Below the pieces are notes generated by a model. That model worked only from the letters and a program-made list of their open reading frames with translations. It was not told where the DNA came from and did no database searches. From NCBI RefSeq assembly GCF_938041645.1, contig NZ_CALIST010000022.1:137498-201497 (forward strand): a stretch of 64,000 nt of DNA. The letters are read 5' to 3'. A program made the translations under genes and the position numbers. The DNA comes from an uncultured Campylobacter sp. GTDB lineage: Bacteria; Campylobacterota; Campylobacteria; Campylobacterales; Campylobacteraceae. The first letter of the stretch is position 1. Each line of letters starts with the position of its first letter. Shown in pieces: positions 1 to 8,154 of this stretch.

Positions 1-324
1 TGGTAAAATTCCACGTCCAAGCTCGGCGTCGTTTTTCGCAAAATCACCGCCCAATCTAAGAGCATTTTCAGCAAGAGCACCCAACACGGCGGGCTTTAGG
101 TGAAAATTTAGATAGCCGTTCACCGCCGTAGCGCTTAGAATTTCGCTATCTTTAAATTTAGCCGCAAGCTCCTCGGCGATGAGTTTAGGCGCCTTTCGCA
201 GCTCCTTAGCCAGCGCAAAAGCCTCGGGCGAGGCGTAATGAGCCAAACTTTTATCTTTGGGTTTTTCTAAAACGACTTTGCGAGATAAAATTTTAAAAAT
301 TTCATTTAAGACTAAATTTTTCAA
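1..324 (-). CDS. argS: Arginyl-tRNA synthetase, N-terminal part (runs off left edge)
   Basis: Charges tRNA-Arg with arginine in the cytoplasm. Only about the first 108 residues are in the window; the rest lies beyond base 1. The translation has the N-terminal tRNA-binding domain pattern of Campylobacter ArgS (a start resembling KNLVLNEIFKIL, then EKPKDKSLAHYASP and VNGYLNFHL). The only in-frame initiation codon after the stop at the tatA end is TTG at 324-322, so I place the start there; an AAGGA lies just upstream, unusually close. It is directly downstream of tatA, the same order as in C. jejuni (tatA then argS). The catalytic HIGH and KMSK motifs are not visible. Identity is secure from sequence and synteny; the exact start is less so. 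Confidence 0.88.
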   Translation of the reverse strand, partial: MKNLVLNEIFKILSRKVVLEKPKDKSLAHYASPEAFALAKELRKAPKLIAEELAAKFKDSEILSATAVNGYLNFHLKPAVLGALAENALRLGGDFAKNDAELGRGILP

Positions 325-329
325 ATCCT

Positions 330-539
330 TTACGCCTTTTTAGTATCGCTGATTTCGGCGTCTTTGATCTCTTCCTCTGCCTTTTTCTCGACCTTTTCAG
401 GCGTATCGTCCTCCATCTCTTTTTTGAAGGTCTTAATGCCCTTACCTACGCCCTTTGCGAGCTCGGGGATTTTTTTAGCTCCGAAAAGTAACACGATAAT
501 CGCTAAGATAATTAACAGTTGTTGAACGCTTACGCCCAT
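330..539 (-). CDS. tatA: Sec-independent translocase subunit TatA/E
   Basis: Pore-forming subunit of the twin-arginine translocase that exports folded, often cofactor-loaded, proteins across the inner membrane. The 69-residue protein has the family layout: one N-terminal transmembrane helix (about residues 7-22), the hinge FGAKKIPELAKG, an amphipathic helix to about residue 45, and an acidic/basic tail rich in Glu and Lys. An AAAGGAGAAAA ribosome-binding sequence precedes the ATG. It lies between gmk (10 bases upstream) and argS, as in C. jejuni, so it is probably co-transcribed with both. tatB and tatC are not in the window. Confidence 0.93.
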   Translation of the reverse strand: MGVSVQQLLIILAIIVLLFGAKKIPELAKGVGKGIKTFKKEMEDDTPEKVEKKAEEEIKDAEISDTKKA

Positions 540-549
540 TTTTTCTCCT

Positions 550-1164
550 TTAAATTTTCCAAATTTCGATTAGCTTGCCTATGTCGCGGCTTGCCGTTTC
601 TAGTTTGATAGTTTTATAGATTGATCTTAAATTTTCATACGCCGCTTCTAGGCGGTCGTTTATTATGAAATAATCATACTCACCTAGGCACTCCATCTCC
701 TCTTGCGCGTTTTGTAGGCGCAAAGCAATATCGGCAGGATCATTATCGCCGCGAGCGCGCAACCTATCTCTAAGCTCTGACAAGCTCGGCGTAGTAATAA
801 ATACGCTAGTAAGCTCGCTTTTAGGCACTTTACTGCGCACGATCTCATATCCTTGCACATCGATGTCAAAAATCACGATCTTACCCCGCTCAAGCTCGCT
901 CGTAGCAGCTTTTAGCGAAGTACCGTAGTATTTGCCGTGGACCAACGCCCACTCTAAAAACTCTCCGCGCTCGATGCCTGCGCGAAACTCGCTCTCGCTT
1001 ATGAAATGGTAATTCACGCCGTCCGCTTCGCCCGCACGCATTTCGCGCGTCGTAGAGGAGATCGAGAAGTATATCTGCTCGCCAAATTCTGCGATAAGAC
1101 GCTTTATAAGCGTGCTTTTGCCGCTGCCGCTGGGACCGGAGACGAGCAAAATTTTGCCCCGCAC
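550..1164 (-). CDS. gmk: Guanylate kinase
   Basis: Phosphorylates GMP to GDP with ATP, a step of guanine nucleotide synthesis. The 204-residue protein is full length for the family. It shows the P-loop GPSGSGKST near residues 10-18, the GMP-binding segment with STTREMRAGE and GVNYHFIS, and the FDIDVQGYE motif near residue 100. The start is GTG (1164-1162) and shares one base with the TAG stop of the upstream acidic-protein gene, so translation of the two is probably coupled. Order acidic protein-gmk-tatA-argS matches C. jejuni. Confidence 0.95.
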   Translation of the reverse strand: MRGKILLVSGPSGSGKSTLIKRLIAEFGEQIYFSISSTTREMRAGEADGVNYHFISESEFRAGIERGEFLEWALVHGKYYGTSLKAATSELERGKIVIFDIDVQGYEIVRSKVPKSELTSVFITTPSLSELRDRLRARGDNDPADIALRLQNAQEEMECLGEYDYFIINDRLEAAYENLRSIYKTIKLETASRDIGKLIEIWKI

Positions 1165-3236
1165 TACCGATCTCCAAACGATATGTCGATATTGATCTTA
1201 AAGTCCTTCAGCGCGTCCTTAGCGTCCTTACTGCCCGCAAATTTCTCGATCGTGTTTGCGATGCCCGCTTCCAGATCATCGCGCAGTTTGGTTTTCAGCT
1301 CCTCGGCGCTCGGTTTTTTACCGTGCTCGTTACGCAGCGGCTCGCTTTTGGCGCTGGGCTCTAACTCGCTTGCCATAAGGCTGGCAAACTCCGCCGCAGC
1401 CGAAGCGGCAAGCTCATTCGGCATAGCTTGTGCGCCAAATTTCATCTCATTTACCTGCTCGGACGCACCAAATTTATGCGCTTTAAATTCGGTGCGCTCC
1501 GAAGGCTTTGAAGCATTAAATTTTATCTGCTGCGCGGCACTCTTTGCGAGCTTGTCGGATTTAAATTGCTCGCTATCAGCAGAGCTTGCGGCAAACGAGT
1601 TTGCGAAATCGCCCTCCATAGCGCGCAAAAATCCGTCCGCAAACCCGCCAGCAACGCTATCAGCTTGTTCTCTTTGCTTCGGTAAATCTGAGGCGTCTAA
1701 TATGTGTGGTAAGTTTAGCTCCGAAAAATTCGGTGTAGGAGTAGAATTTATAATCCCGGTATTGCTAGAATTTGCAGAAGCTGCGAAATTTGCGCCAATT
1801 GAATTCCATGCTTCATTATGAGCAGACATAGGCGTATTCTGTGCAAGCCCGCCAGTAAATTCCATGCTTTGAAACGGAACGGCGTTATAAAGATTTTTAC
1901 GAGGTATATCGCCCGCACCCGCTAACGCAATCGGCGTATCTGAAGCGACCTCGTATTGAGACGAAATTTGCGTTTTTTGAAAATCCGTAGCCGCTTTATT
2001 TTTATCATGCGCAGATCTTTTATCCTCTTTTTCATCAGAAGCAAACGCAGCCGCGGCAAAATTATCATATCCGCCAAACTCCTCCACGGGCATGCCGGCA
2101 CTATCGAAAAGCCTGGAAAAATCCATATCAAATCCGCTGTTAACAGGCGCGCCGGCTGCATCTTGCACTACTTGCGAGGCAGAATTTTTTTCATCTGTTT
2201 TATAGGCAAATGAGCCGTCTGACTCATGCTGTTCAAGCGTAACGTCCGCAGAGTCTTTCGCTTCCTCTAGATTAGGCGCAGCGTCTACCCCTTTTTCAAC
2301 AGCAGCTTCATTAGAGCTGCCAGCTCTTTGCAGCTCGTCTTGCTGCGCAAGCGGTAGAGTTTCGCTTGCCCGTGTGGCAGGAATTTCATCTTCTGTCTGC
2401 GATTTATCTGTTTTGAAATTCTTAGGATTTTCATCATCTAGCGCCGCTAGAGCTATCGGAGCGTCATCCTTTGCGAGTGGAATTTCGCCCTGGAGCGTAT
2501 GATTATTTTCAGCAGGCTCGCTTGTGCCGATACTATTTAGCGGCACATCCTCAGGGATATCGCTAGCAGCCAAGCTTAGAGGCATATCGTCTGCGATATT
2601 ATCCGCAATCTTTTCTGCGACGGCGTTAAGCGGCGTATCATCGGCGATGGTGTCCGCAAGAGCCGCTTCATCTGCAAGCTGTGAGAGCGGAATATCATCT
2701 GCGATCTCGTCCGTGCGCGGCATATCACCTACCAACTGCGAAAGCGGCACATCATCTGCAATCTCGGGCGCTATATCGTTTGCCAGCTGCGAAAGCGGTA
2801 TATCTTTGCCAGAGTCATAAAAGCTATCCACAAGCTCTTCAAAATTACTGCCCAAAGCGGAATTCGCCTGGTCAATCGCATCGATCTCTTTCATTACAGA
2901 GCTTGCATCGGCAAATTCTTTCGCCATTTTTTCTTTCGCCTGCACGCTCATATTTTGAACCGAAAACTCGCTGATAAATGTAATGAGCTCAAGCGGCGAA
3001 AAAGGCTTAGTAAGGGTATATCGCGCTCCTGGCACCGAGACATTCTTAGGCGTCAGAAACAGCGTCTTATTAAGATCAAATTTTGAAATATCATCGCCAT
3101 CTTCATAATTTTTTATCGTCAAATCATATTCACTCTCGTCTGCACTATATGCTACCAGGTCCGCACCGATGCGCTCGCAGCAAATATTTACGACACTTGC
3201 AACCTGCTCATTGTGATTGTCAAGTAGAATTTTCAT
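1164..3236 (-). CDS. Long acidic repeat protein with receiver-like N-terminus
   Basis: Occupies the position of the highly acidic protein upstream of gmk in C. jejuni (Cj1178c); function unknown. The 690 residues fall into three parts. Residues 1 to about 92 look like a degenerate response-regulator receiver fold, ending in a typical TLTKPFSPLELITFI stretch. Residues about 140-310 carry roughly ten degenerate copies of an eight-residue motif of the type D-x-P-L-S-Q-L-A (variants DIPLSQLA, DVPLSQLV, DTPLNAVA, DMPLSLAA). The rest is disordered, rich in Ala, Ser, Asp and Glu, and ends in a more ordered helix before INIDISFGD. No signal peptide or membrane segment is seen, so it is probably cytoplasmic. 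It is the head gene of the gmk-tatA-argS set. Confidence 0.8.
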   Translation of the reverse strand: MKILLDNHNEQVASVVNICCERIGADLVAYSADESEYDLTIKNYEDGDDISKFDLNKTLFLTPKNVSVPGARYTLTKPFSPLELITFISEFSVQNMSVQAKEKMAKEFADASSVMKEIDAIDQANSALGSNFEELVDSFYDSGKDIPLSQLANDIAPEIADDVPLSQLVGDMPRTDEIADDIPLSQLADEAALADTIADDTPLNAVAEKIADNIADDMPLSLAASDIPEDVPLNSIGTSEPAENNHTLQGEIPLAKDDAPIALAALDDENPKNFKTDKSQTEDEIPATRASETLPLAQQDELQRAGSSNEAAVEKGVDAAPNLEEAKDSADVTLEQHESDGSFAYKTDEKNSASQVVQDAAGAPVNSGFDMDFSRLFDSAGMPVEEFGGYDNFAAAAFASDEKEDKRSAHDKNKAATDFQKTQISSQYEVASDTPIALAGAGDIPRKNLYNAVPFQSMEFTGGLAQNTPMSAHNEAWNSIGANFAASANSSNTGIINSTPTPNFSELNLPHILDASDLPKQREQADSVAGGFADGFLRAMEGDFANSFAASSADSEQFKSDKLAKSAAQQIKFNASKPSERTEFKAHKFGASEQVNEMKFGAQAMPNELAASAAAEFASLMASELEPSAKSEPLRNEHGKKPSAEELKTKLRDDLEAGIANTIEKFAGSKDAKDALKDFKINIDISFGDR

Positions 3237-3293
3237 TTATGACCTTTTAGAAAGAATTTGGGCTATTGTAAGATATTTTTGGTTATTAATTGC

Positions 3294-3935
3294 TTATATT
3301 TGCGCTAAATTTCGGTTATTTAGGCGATAAACTTTGCAGCATTTTTGCGCTAAATTCTCATCGTGAGTCACAAGCACGAGTGCGCCACGGCTGGATTTTA
3401 CGTAATCAAAGATCACGCCCATGACCTCGTTTGCGGTATCCTTATCTAAATTTCCAGTAGGCTCGTCGGCGAAGATTATGCGCGGCTTTTTGCAAAGTAT
3501 ACGAGCGATACTCACGCGCTGCTGCTGCCCGCCGCTAAGCTCGCCCACGCCTTGCTTTAAAGTATGTTCGATCTGAAGCTTTTTTAAAATTCCATCATCT
3601 ATCGCATTATTCGTAAGTTTAGCAGCGAGTTCAATATTTTCGCCAGAGGAGAAACCCTTAAAAAGGTAGTGGGATTGAAATATTATGCCAAAGTCGTTGC
3701 GGCGGACTTTAAGTCTCTCATCGGAGTTTAGTTCGTAAATACTGCGCCCGTTATAGATTACCTCGCCCGAGTTCGGTTTTAAGAGCGTGCATAAAATATG
3801 AAGCAGGGTCGATTTGCCGCAGCCGCTAACGCCCAAAATGGCGATGCTTTCCCCCTCTTGAACGCTTAAGCTTACATTTTCAAAGAGCGTATAATCATAC
3901 GCGTGAGTAAGATTTACGCCCTTTAGAAGTTCCAT
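3294..3935 (-). CDS. ABC transporter ATP-binding protein, LolD/MacB-like
   Basis: ATPase subunit that would power an inner-membrane ABC transporter. The 213-residue protein has Walker A (GVSGCGKST, about 35-43), a Q-loop (FQSHYLF), signature LSGGQQQR (about 133-140), Walker B (RIIFADEPTGNLD, from about 152) and the switch histidine in LVTHDE. Length and the EPTGNLD sequence place it in the LolD/MacB/FtsE group. No permease lies beside it. It follows tsf by two bases and matches the position of the C. jejuni ATPase Cj1180c. In flagellated Campylobacter fliR separates it from the acidic-protein gene; here only 57 bases do. Confidence 0.85.
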   Translation of the reverse strand: MELLKGVNLTHAYDYTLFENVSLSVQEGESIAILGVSGCGKSTLLHILCTLLKPNSGEVIYNGRSIYELNSDERLKVRRNDFGIIFQSHYLFKGFSSGENIELAAKLTNNAIDDGILKKLQIEHTLKQGVGELSGGQQQRVSIARILCKKPRIIFADEPTGNLDKDTANEVMGVIFDYVKSSRGALVLVTHDENLAQKCCKVYRLNNRNLAQI

Positions 3936-3937
3936 AT

Positions 3938-5002
3938 TTAGCCGATTTGAGCCGCTACTTCGGCTGCGAAGTCTTCGCTCTTTTTCTCTAGACCCTCGCC
4001 CACTTCGAAGCGGACGTATTTTACAATCTCGATCTTGCCGCCTAGTTTTTTAGCTTCTTCGTCAATCACCTGCTCAACAGTTTTCTTATCGTCCATCACG
4101 TAAAATTGCCCTAGCAGCGTGAGGCGCTGATCAATCTGGGTATTATCAGCGATGAAGCGATCGATCTGGCCCGGTAAAATTTTATCCCAAATTTTTTCAG
4201 GCTTATTTTGCTTGCGAAGCTCGTCTTTTAAAACTTTGATCTCTTTGGCTAAAATTTCGTCTGTTAGATGCGCGCGCGAGCCGAACTGCGGGATCTTATG
4301 AAGCGGTTTGCCCAAGCGCACAAACTCCTCATTTTCCTTCTCAAACTCGCCTTTAAGAGCCAAAAATTCCTTCTCGATAAAATCGGGATCAAGCTCTTTA
4401 TAGCTGATAACCTGAGGTTTCATCGCGGCTGCATGCATGCAGAGATTTTTTATAAGCTCCTTCGCACCCTCCGCAGTTCGCTCGCTGTCACAAGCTGCTG
4501 CGATGATTACACCTACGCGGCCGTTTGAGTGCAGGTAGCCGTTTACTACTCCGTTTGCGCCCGCCTTAATCGTCTCAAATCTTCTAACGACCAAATTTTC
4601 ACCGATCGTAGCAATCTGGCTCTTTAGATGCTCATCGAATTTAACGCCGTCGATGACACTGGAATTTAGCTCATCAATGCTGCTAATGCCCTTACTTTGG
4701 ATATGTAGAGTGGTATTTTTAACTAAATTTATAAAATTTTGATTTTTAGCTACGAAGTCGGTTTCGGAATTTATCTCGCTTATAGTTGCGATCTTGTGAT
4801 CCGCGCCCACTTCGACGCTCACTAGGCCCTCGCTAGCTAGGCGGTCGGCTTTTTTAGCAGCCTTTCCTAAGCCCTTTTCGCGAAGCAGATCGACGGCCTT
4901 ATCCATATCGCCGTCTGTTTCAACTAAAGCCTTCTTGCAGTCCATCATCCCCGCTCCGGTGCTTTCGCGGAGCTCTTTTACCATTTGCGCGCTGATTTCC
5001 AT
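3938..5002 (-). CDS. tsf: Elongation factor Ts
   Basis: Exchanges GDP for GTP on EF-Tu during translation elongation. The 354-residue protein begins with the UBA-like domain, including VKELRESTGAGMMDCKKAL, which binds EF-Tu, followed by the core dimerisation domain with SETDFVAKN. The length is that of Campylobacter EF-Ts, longer than the E. coli protein. Its ATG overlaps the stop of rpsB (the TAATG arrangement at 5000-5004), indicating translational coupling in a rpsB-tsf operon. Confidence 0.96.
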   Translation of the reverse strand: MEISAQMVKELRESTGAGMMDCKKALVETDGDMDKAVDLLREKGLGKAAKKADRLASEGLVSVEVGADHKIATISEINSETDFVAKNQNFINLVKNTTLHIQSKGISSIDELNSSVIDGVKFDEHLKSQIATIGENLVVRRFETIKAGANGVVNGYLHSNGRVGVIIAAACDSERTAEGAKELIKNLCMHAAAMKPQVISYKELDPDFIEKEFLALKGEFEKENEEFVRLGKPLHKIPQFGSRAHLTDEILAKEIKVLKDELRKQNKPEKIWDKILPGQIDRFIADNTQIDQRLTLLGQFYVMDDKKTVEQVIDEEAKKLGGKIEIVKYVRFEVGEGLEKKSEDFAAEVAAQIG

Positions 5003-5799
5003 TACTCTTCGTCCTCGCTTACGTCAAAATCCTCTTCGCTCATCGCCTCGGCTACGACTTCCTCTTTCTCTTCGTCGCTGACGGCCTCGCTCTGCTCGCC
5101 GTCCTCGCTCGCATCTTGATCGCGAAGCGCCTTGCCTTCGTTTATCGCCTCAGCCATCTCTTGGCAGAAAAGCTGAACTGAGCGGATCGCATCGTCGTTG
5201 CCGGGTATTGGGAAATCGACTACGTCCGGATCACAGTTCGTATCCAAAGGCGCGATAACCGGCATTTTTAGGCGGTTAGCTTCCGCTACGGCGATCTTTT
5301 CTTTTACAACGTCGATGACGAAGATCATATCGGGAAGGCCCTTCATATTGCGAATGCCGCCTAGATAAAGCTCAAGCTTCTCTTTTTTGCGGCGAAGCAT
5401 TAGCGCCTCTTTTTTAGTTAGTAAATTTATCGAGCCGTCCTCTTCCATAGTCTCGATTACTTCGAGCTTGCGGATCGATTGCTTGATAGTGGAAAAATTC
5501 GTCAGCATGCCGCCTAGCCATCTGTGGCTCACATAAGGCATGCCGCATTTTTCGGCGTACTCTTTTAGCGTCGCGCCGGCTTGTTTTTTGGTACCTACGA
5601 AAAGTATGGTTTTACCCTCGGCAGCCGCGTCGCGAACTATATTATAAGTGTAGCGGAAGTAGCGAATAGTTTTTTGTAGATCTATGATGTAGATACCTTT
5701 TCTCTCGCCGAAAATGAATTTTTTCATCTTCGGATTCCATCTGCGCGTTTGGTGTCCGAAATGAACGCCGCACTCTAGCAAATCTCTCATTGTTACCAT
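5002..5799 (-). CDS. rpsB: 30S ribosomal protein S2
   Basis: Structural protein of the small ribosomal subunit. The 265-residue product has the S2 signatures VHFGHQTRRWNPKMKKFIF near the N-terminus, HRWLGGMLTNFSTI near residue 95, and DTNCDPDVVDFPIPGNDDA near residue 180. The C-terminal ~40 residues are a Glu/Asp-rich tail. The start at 5799 is preceded by AAGGAGA at a seven-base spacing; an alternative internal ATG lies three codons later. First gene of the rpsB-tsf-ATPase run. Confidence 0.97.
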   Translation of the reverse strand: MVTMRDLLECGVHFGHQTRRWNPKMKKFIFGERKGIYIIDLQKTIRYFRYTYNIVRDAAAEGKTILFVGTKKQAGATLKEYAEKCGMPYVSHRWLGGMLTNFSTIKQSIRKLEVIETMEEDGSINLLTKKEALMLRRKKEKLELYLGGIRNMKGLPDMIFVIDVVKEKIAVAEANRLKMPVIAPLDTNCDPDVVDFPIPGNDDAIRSVQLFCQEMAEAINEGKALRDQDASEDGEQSEAVSDEEKEEVVAEAMSEEDFDVSEDEE

Positions 5800-5915
5800 G
5801 AGTTTTCTCCTTGTGGGTTGCCCCGAAATTTAGGTTTCTCCTCCACACCCGTTAACATTTGTTTTTGACAAACGCAACCAAATTTTAGGATTGGTGTGTG
5901 TGAATTGAAGCTGAG

Positions 5916-5921
5916 ATTATA
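5916..5921 (-). promoter_or_regulatory. Putative sigma-70 -10 box for rpsB-tsf
   Basis: On the minus strand this is TATAAT followed by CTC, about 115 bases upstream of the rpsB ATG, with the AT-rich upstream stretch (TTTTTAAA) typical of Campylobacter promoters, which often lack a strong -35. The long leader between it and rpsB could house S2 autoregulation, but I see no defined structure. Confidence 0.5.
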
Positions 5922-6083
5922 TTTAAAAATAGCTAAATTAAAGCTAAATTTAATATAATCCAAGCGTAGGCGCGGTTAAATTTTGCGCCGTAAAGATGAG
6001 ACGGCTGCAAGAGGTACAAGCGAGATTATTCGTCAAATTTAAAACCCGCCAAATTTAAGAAAACGGCAAATTCGCTCTAAATT

Positions 6084-7223
6084 TCACTCAAAAAATCCCT
6101 TTTTCACGAGCTTGCCCTCTTTCACGCAAAACTCCCCTTTCGCGATCACGCTATCTAGGTTTAGAGCTTCGTCAAATACCGCAAAATCAGCGTCAAAGCC
6201 CGTTTTTATCTCGCCTTTGCCGCTTAGATTTAGGTATTTTGCGACGTTTTTGCCCATCATGCTTAGTGCTTGCGAGATGGTTAGGATTTTATTTTTCACG
6301 CAGGCTTGCAAGACTTCTAAATTCGTCTCGCACGAAGCGCAGCCGTAGCCCACTAACGCGCCGTTTTCGTCAAATCTAGGCACGCTGCCGTTGCCGTCCG
6401 AGCTCATCGTTAAGCGCTCTAAATTTAGCCCGTTAGCAAGCCCGTACGCGATAACTTCGTGAAGCGGGGCAAATTTACTTCCGCCGCTCGTGATGTCGAT
6501 ATAGCCGCCCATTTTTTGAAATTTGATCGCCTCGTCAAAGAGCTCCTTCGTTCGCGCGCAGTGCGTCGGCGAGAAGTAATTAACCGGGAACGAATAATCC
6601 TTGATCACGCTAAAAATCAGGTCAAATTTATCCGCAAGCCCGCCCATATGCATATGCAGTACGCCGCCTTTTTTCGAGATCATGCCGCCGATGCGGATCT
6701 GCGTCAGGGTCTTGATGAGCTCCTGCGCGGTCGGATAGCTGCCGCGGTTGTCGCTCATCGCGATCTTACAGCCGATGACCTTGTCGATGAGTACCAGATC
6801 GCGCGTGACAGAGCCCGTAAATGTGACGCTAGGCAGCGCGTAAGAGCCCGTGTGGATGAAGGTCGAGATGCCCTCGTATTCGAGCGCCTTAGCCTTTGAG
6901 TAGAGATTCTCTAAGCTCCTCGTGCACCCGTCGGTACCCAGCGTGCCTACGACCGTCGTGGTGCCGTAGCGGATGATCCCAGATAGCGTTATTTCGGGCG
7001 TTCGCGAATGATAACCCGCCTCGCCGCCGCCGCCCGTGATGTGCACGTGCTGATCGATGAGTCCGGGCGCTAAAATTTTACCCTCGAGATCATAAACCTC
7101 AAGACCCTCGACTCGAAAATCAAGCTCCTTAGAAACGGCTAAAATTTTACCTCCGCCGAGCAAAACGTCGCTCTTGCCGACGTGCTCGGGCGCGTATAGA
7201 TCGGCATTTTTAAGTAACAGCAT
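6084..7223 (-). CDS. iadA: Beta-aspartyl (isoaspartyl) dipeptidase
   Basis: Zinc amidohydrolase that cleaves isoaspartyl dipeptides left from degradation of damaged proteins. The 379-residue protein has the metal-binding HVH at about 59-61 within APGLIDQHVHITGGGGE, the region around CKIAMSDNRGS that in the family contains the carboxylated lysine and neighbouring metal ligands, HMHMGG near 200, and the catalytic aspartate segment SSDGNGS near 280. Full length for the family. AAAGGAGAAAAT lies just before the ATG. It stands apart from its neighbours (186 bases to pgeF). Confidence 0.92.
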   Translation of the reverse strand: MLLLKNADLYAPEHVGKSDVLLGGGKILAVSKELDFRVEGLEVYDLEGKILAPGLIDQHVHITGGGGEAGYHSRTPEITLSGIIRYGTTTVVGTLGTDGCTRSLENLYSKAKALEYEGISTFIHTGSYALPSVTFTGSVTRDLVLIDKVIGCKIAMSDNRGSYPTAQELIKTLTQIRIGGMISKKGGVLHMHMGGLADKFDLIFSVIKDYSFPVNYFSPTHCARTKELFDEAIKFQKMGGYIDITSGGSKFAPLHEVIAYGLANGLNLERLTMSSDGNGSVPRFDENGALVGYGCASCETNLEVLQACVKNKILTISQALSMMGKNVAKYLNLSGKGEIKTGFDADFAVFDEALNLDSVIAKGEFCVKEGKLVKKGFFE

Positions 7224-7409
7224 ATTTTCTCCTTTGCTTTGAGTTTTTGATTTAAATTTTATGTTTTTAGCTTATTTTGACTACAATGTCACGCCGCAAT
7301 CTCGCCTATTTTTCGCCGCTTCGTTTTACAGCGCCTCTACGTCGAATTTTATAGAGTTTCGGAAAATTTCAACAGCATTGCGGAGAAATTACATACCCTG
7401 CTTTGCTTT

Positions 7410-8147
7410 TCATCCACATAGCTTATTCATCACAAAGCCGCAGAAGCGCCCCGTGACGCCGTCTCTGCGGTATGAAAAATGCCGCTCGTTCTCGAAGGTG
7501 CAGCGTGGATCAAATTTAACGTTTCGTACCCCCGCAGCTGCGAGCTCGTCGCGCAGTGCGGCGTTCATATCGAAATGCCCCTGCGTTTTGTAGCGCTCAA
7601 ACTTGCCCAGATCAAGCCCGCCAAGTTCGTAGTTTCGCACCTTGATATTCGCACCCACGAATACCTTCAGCTCCGTAGCGACGCAGCCGAAGCGCTCGCA
7701 CATCAAATTTATCGCATTAGTGCAGATCCGCCCTATCACGCCCGCGCGCCCCGCATGCACTGCGGCAACCACGCCGCGCCGCTCGTCCGCGATCAGCACA
7801 GGCGAGCAGTCCGCTACCAGCACGCACAGCGCCACGCCGCGCAGATCGGTCACGAGCCCGTCGCAGGGCAGGATTTCATCGCTAGCTGCGCGTAAAATTT
7901 CAACTTTGTTTGAGTGGATCTGACGCATAAATTTTAAATTTTGCGGCGCGATGCCGAGCGCAGCGGCTAAAATTTCGCGGTTTTGCGCGACGTTTTGCGG
8001 ATCGTCGCCTACGTGATCCCCTAAATTTAGACTTGCGTAGGCTCCGCCGCTTACGCCGCCAAGCCGCGTGCTAAAGCCCGCCAGCACGCCGCGTCCGTCT
8101 AATACAAACTCAAGATTTTCTCTGCAAATTTCGATTTTAGCCATCAC
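7410..8147 (-). CDS. pgeF: Peptidoglycan editing factor / multicopper polyphenol oxidase family
   Basis: YfiH/YlmD/PgeF-family protein, a zinc enzyme acting on nucleosides and reported to help keep peptidoglycan stem peptides free of serine. The 245-residue protein has the three conserved metal-site elements: His in MRQIHSNKVE, Cys in LVADCSPVLIAD and His in VHAGRAG. The usual HAGWRG reads HAGRAG here, a change at a normally conserved Trp. The reading frame opens with GTG at 8147 and ATG at 8144; ATG is likelier. It lies seven bases downstream of ribE and is probably co-transcribed with it. Confidence 0.85.
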   Translation of the reverse strand: MMAKIEICRENLEFVLDGRGVLAGFSTRLGGVSGGAYASLNLGDHVGDDPQNVAQNREILAAALGIAPQNLKFMRQIHSNKVEILRAASDEILPCDGLVTDLRGVALCVLVADCSPVLIADERRGVVAAVHAGRAGVIGRICTNAINLMCERFGCVATELKVFVGANIKVRNYELGGLDLGKFERYKTQGHFDMNAALRDELAAAGVRNVKFDPRCTFENERHFSYRRDGVTGRFCGFVMNKLCG

Positions 8148-8154
8148 GCGCCGC

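Noticed and set aside
1006..1821. 271-codon plus-strand open frame
   Set aside because: Antisense to gmk and the acidic repeat protein; Ala/Ser-rich product mirrors their codon composition and there is no ribosome-binding site.
5954..5959. Plus-strand TATAAT in the rpsB upstream gap
   Set aside because: No plus-strand gene follows; likely part of the A/T-rich promoter background.
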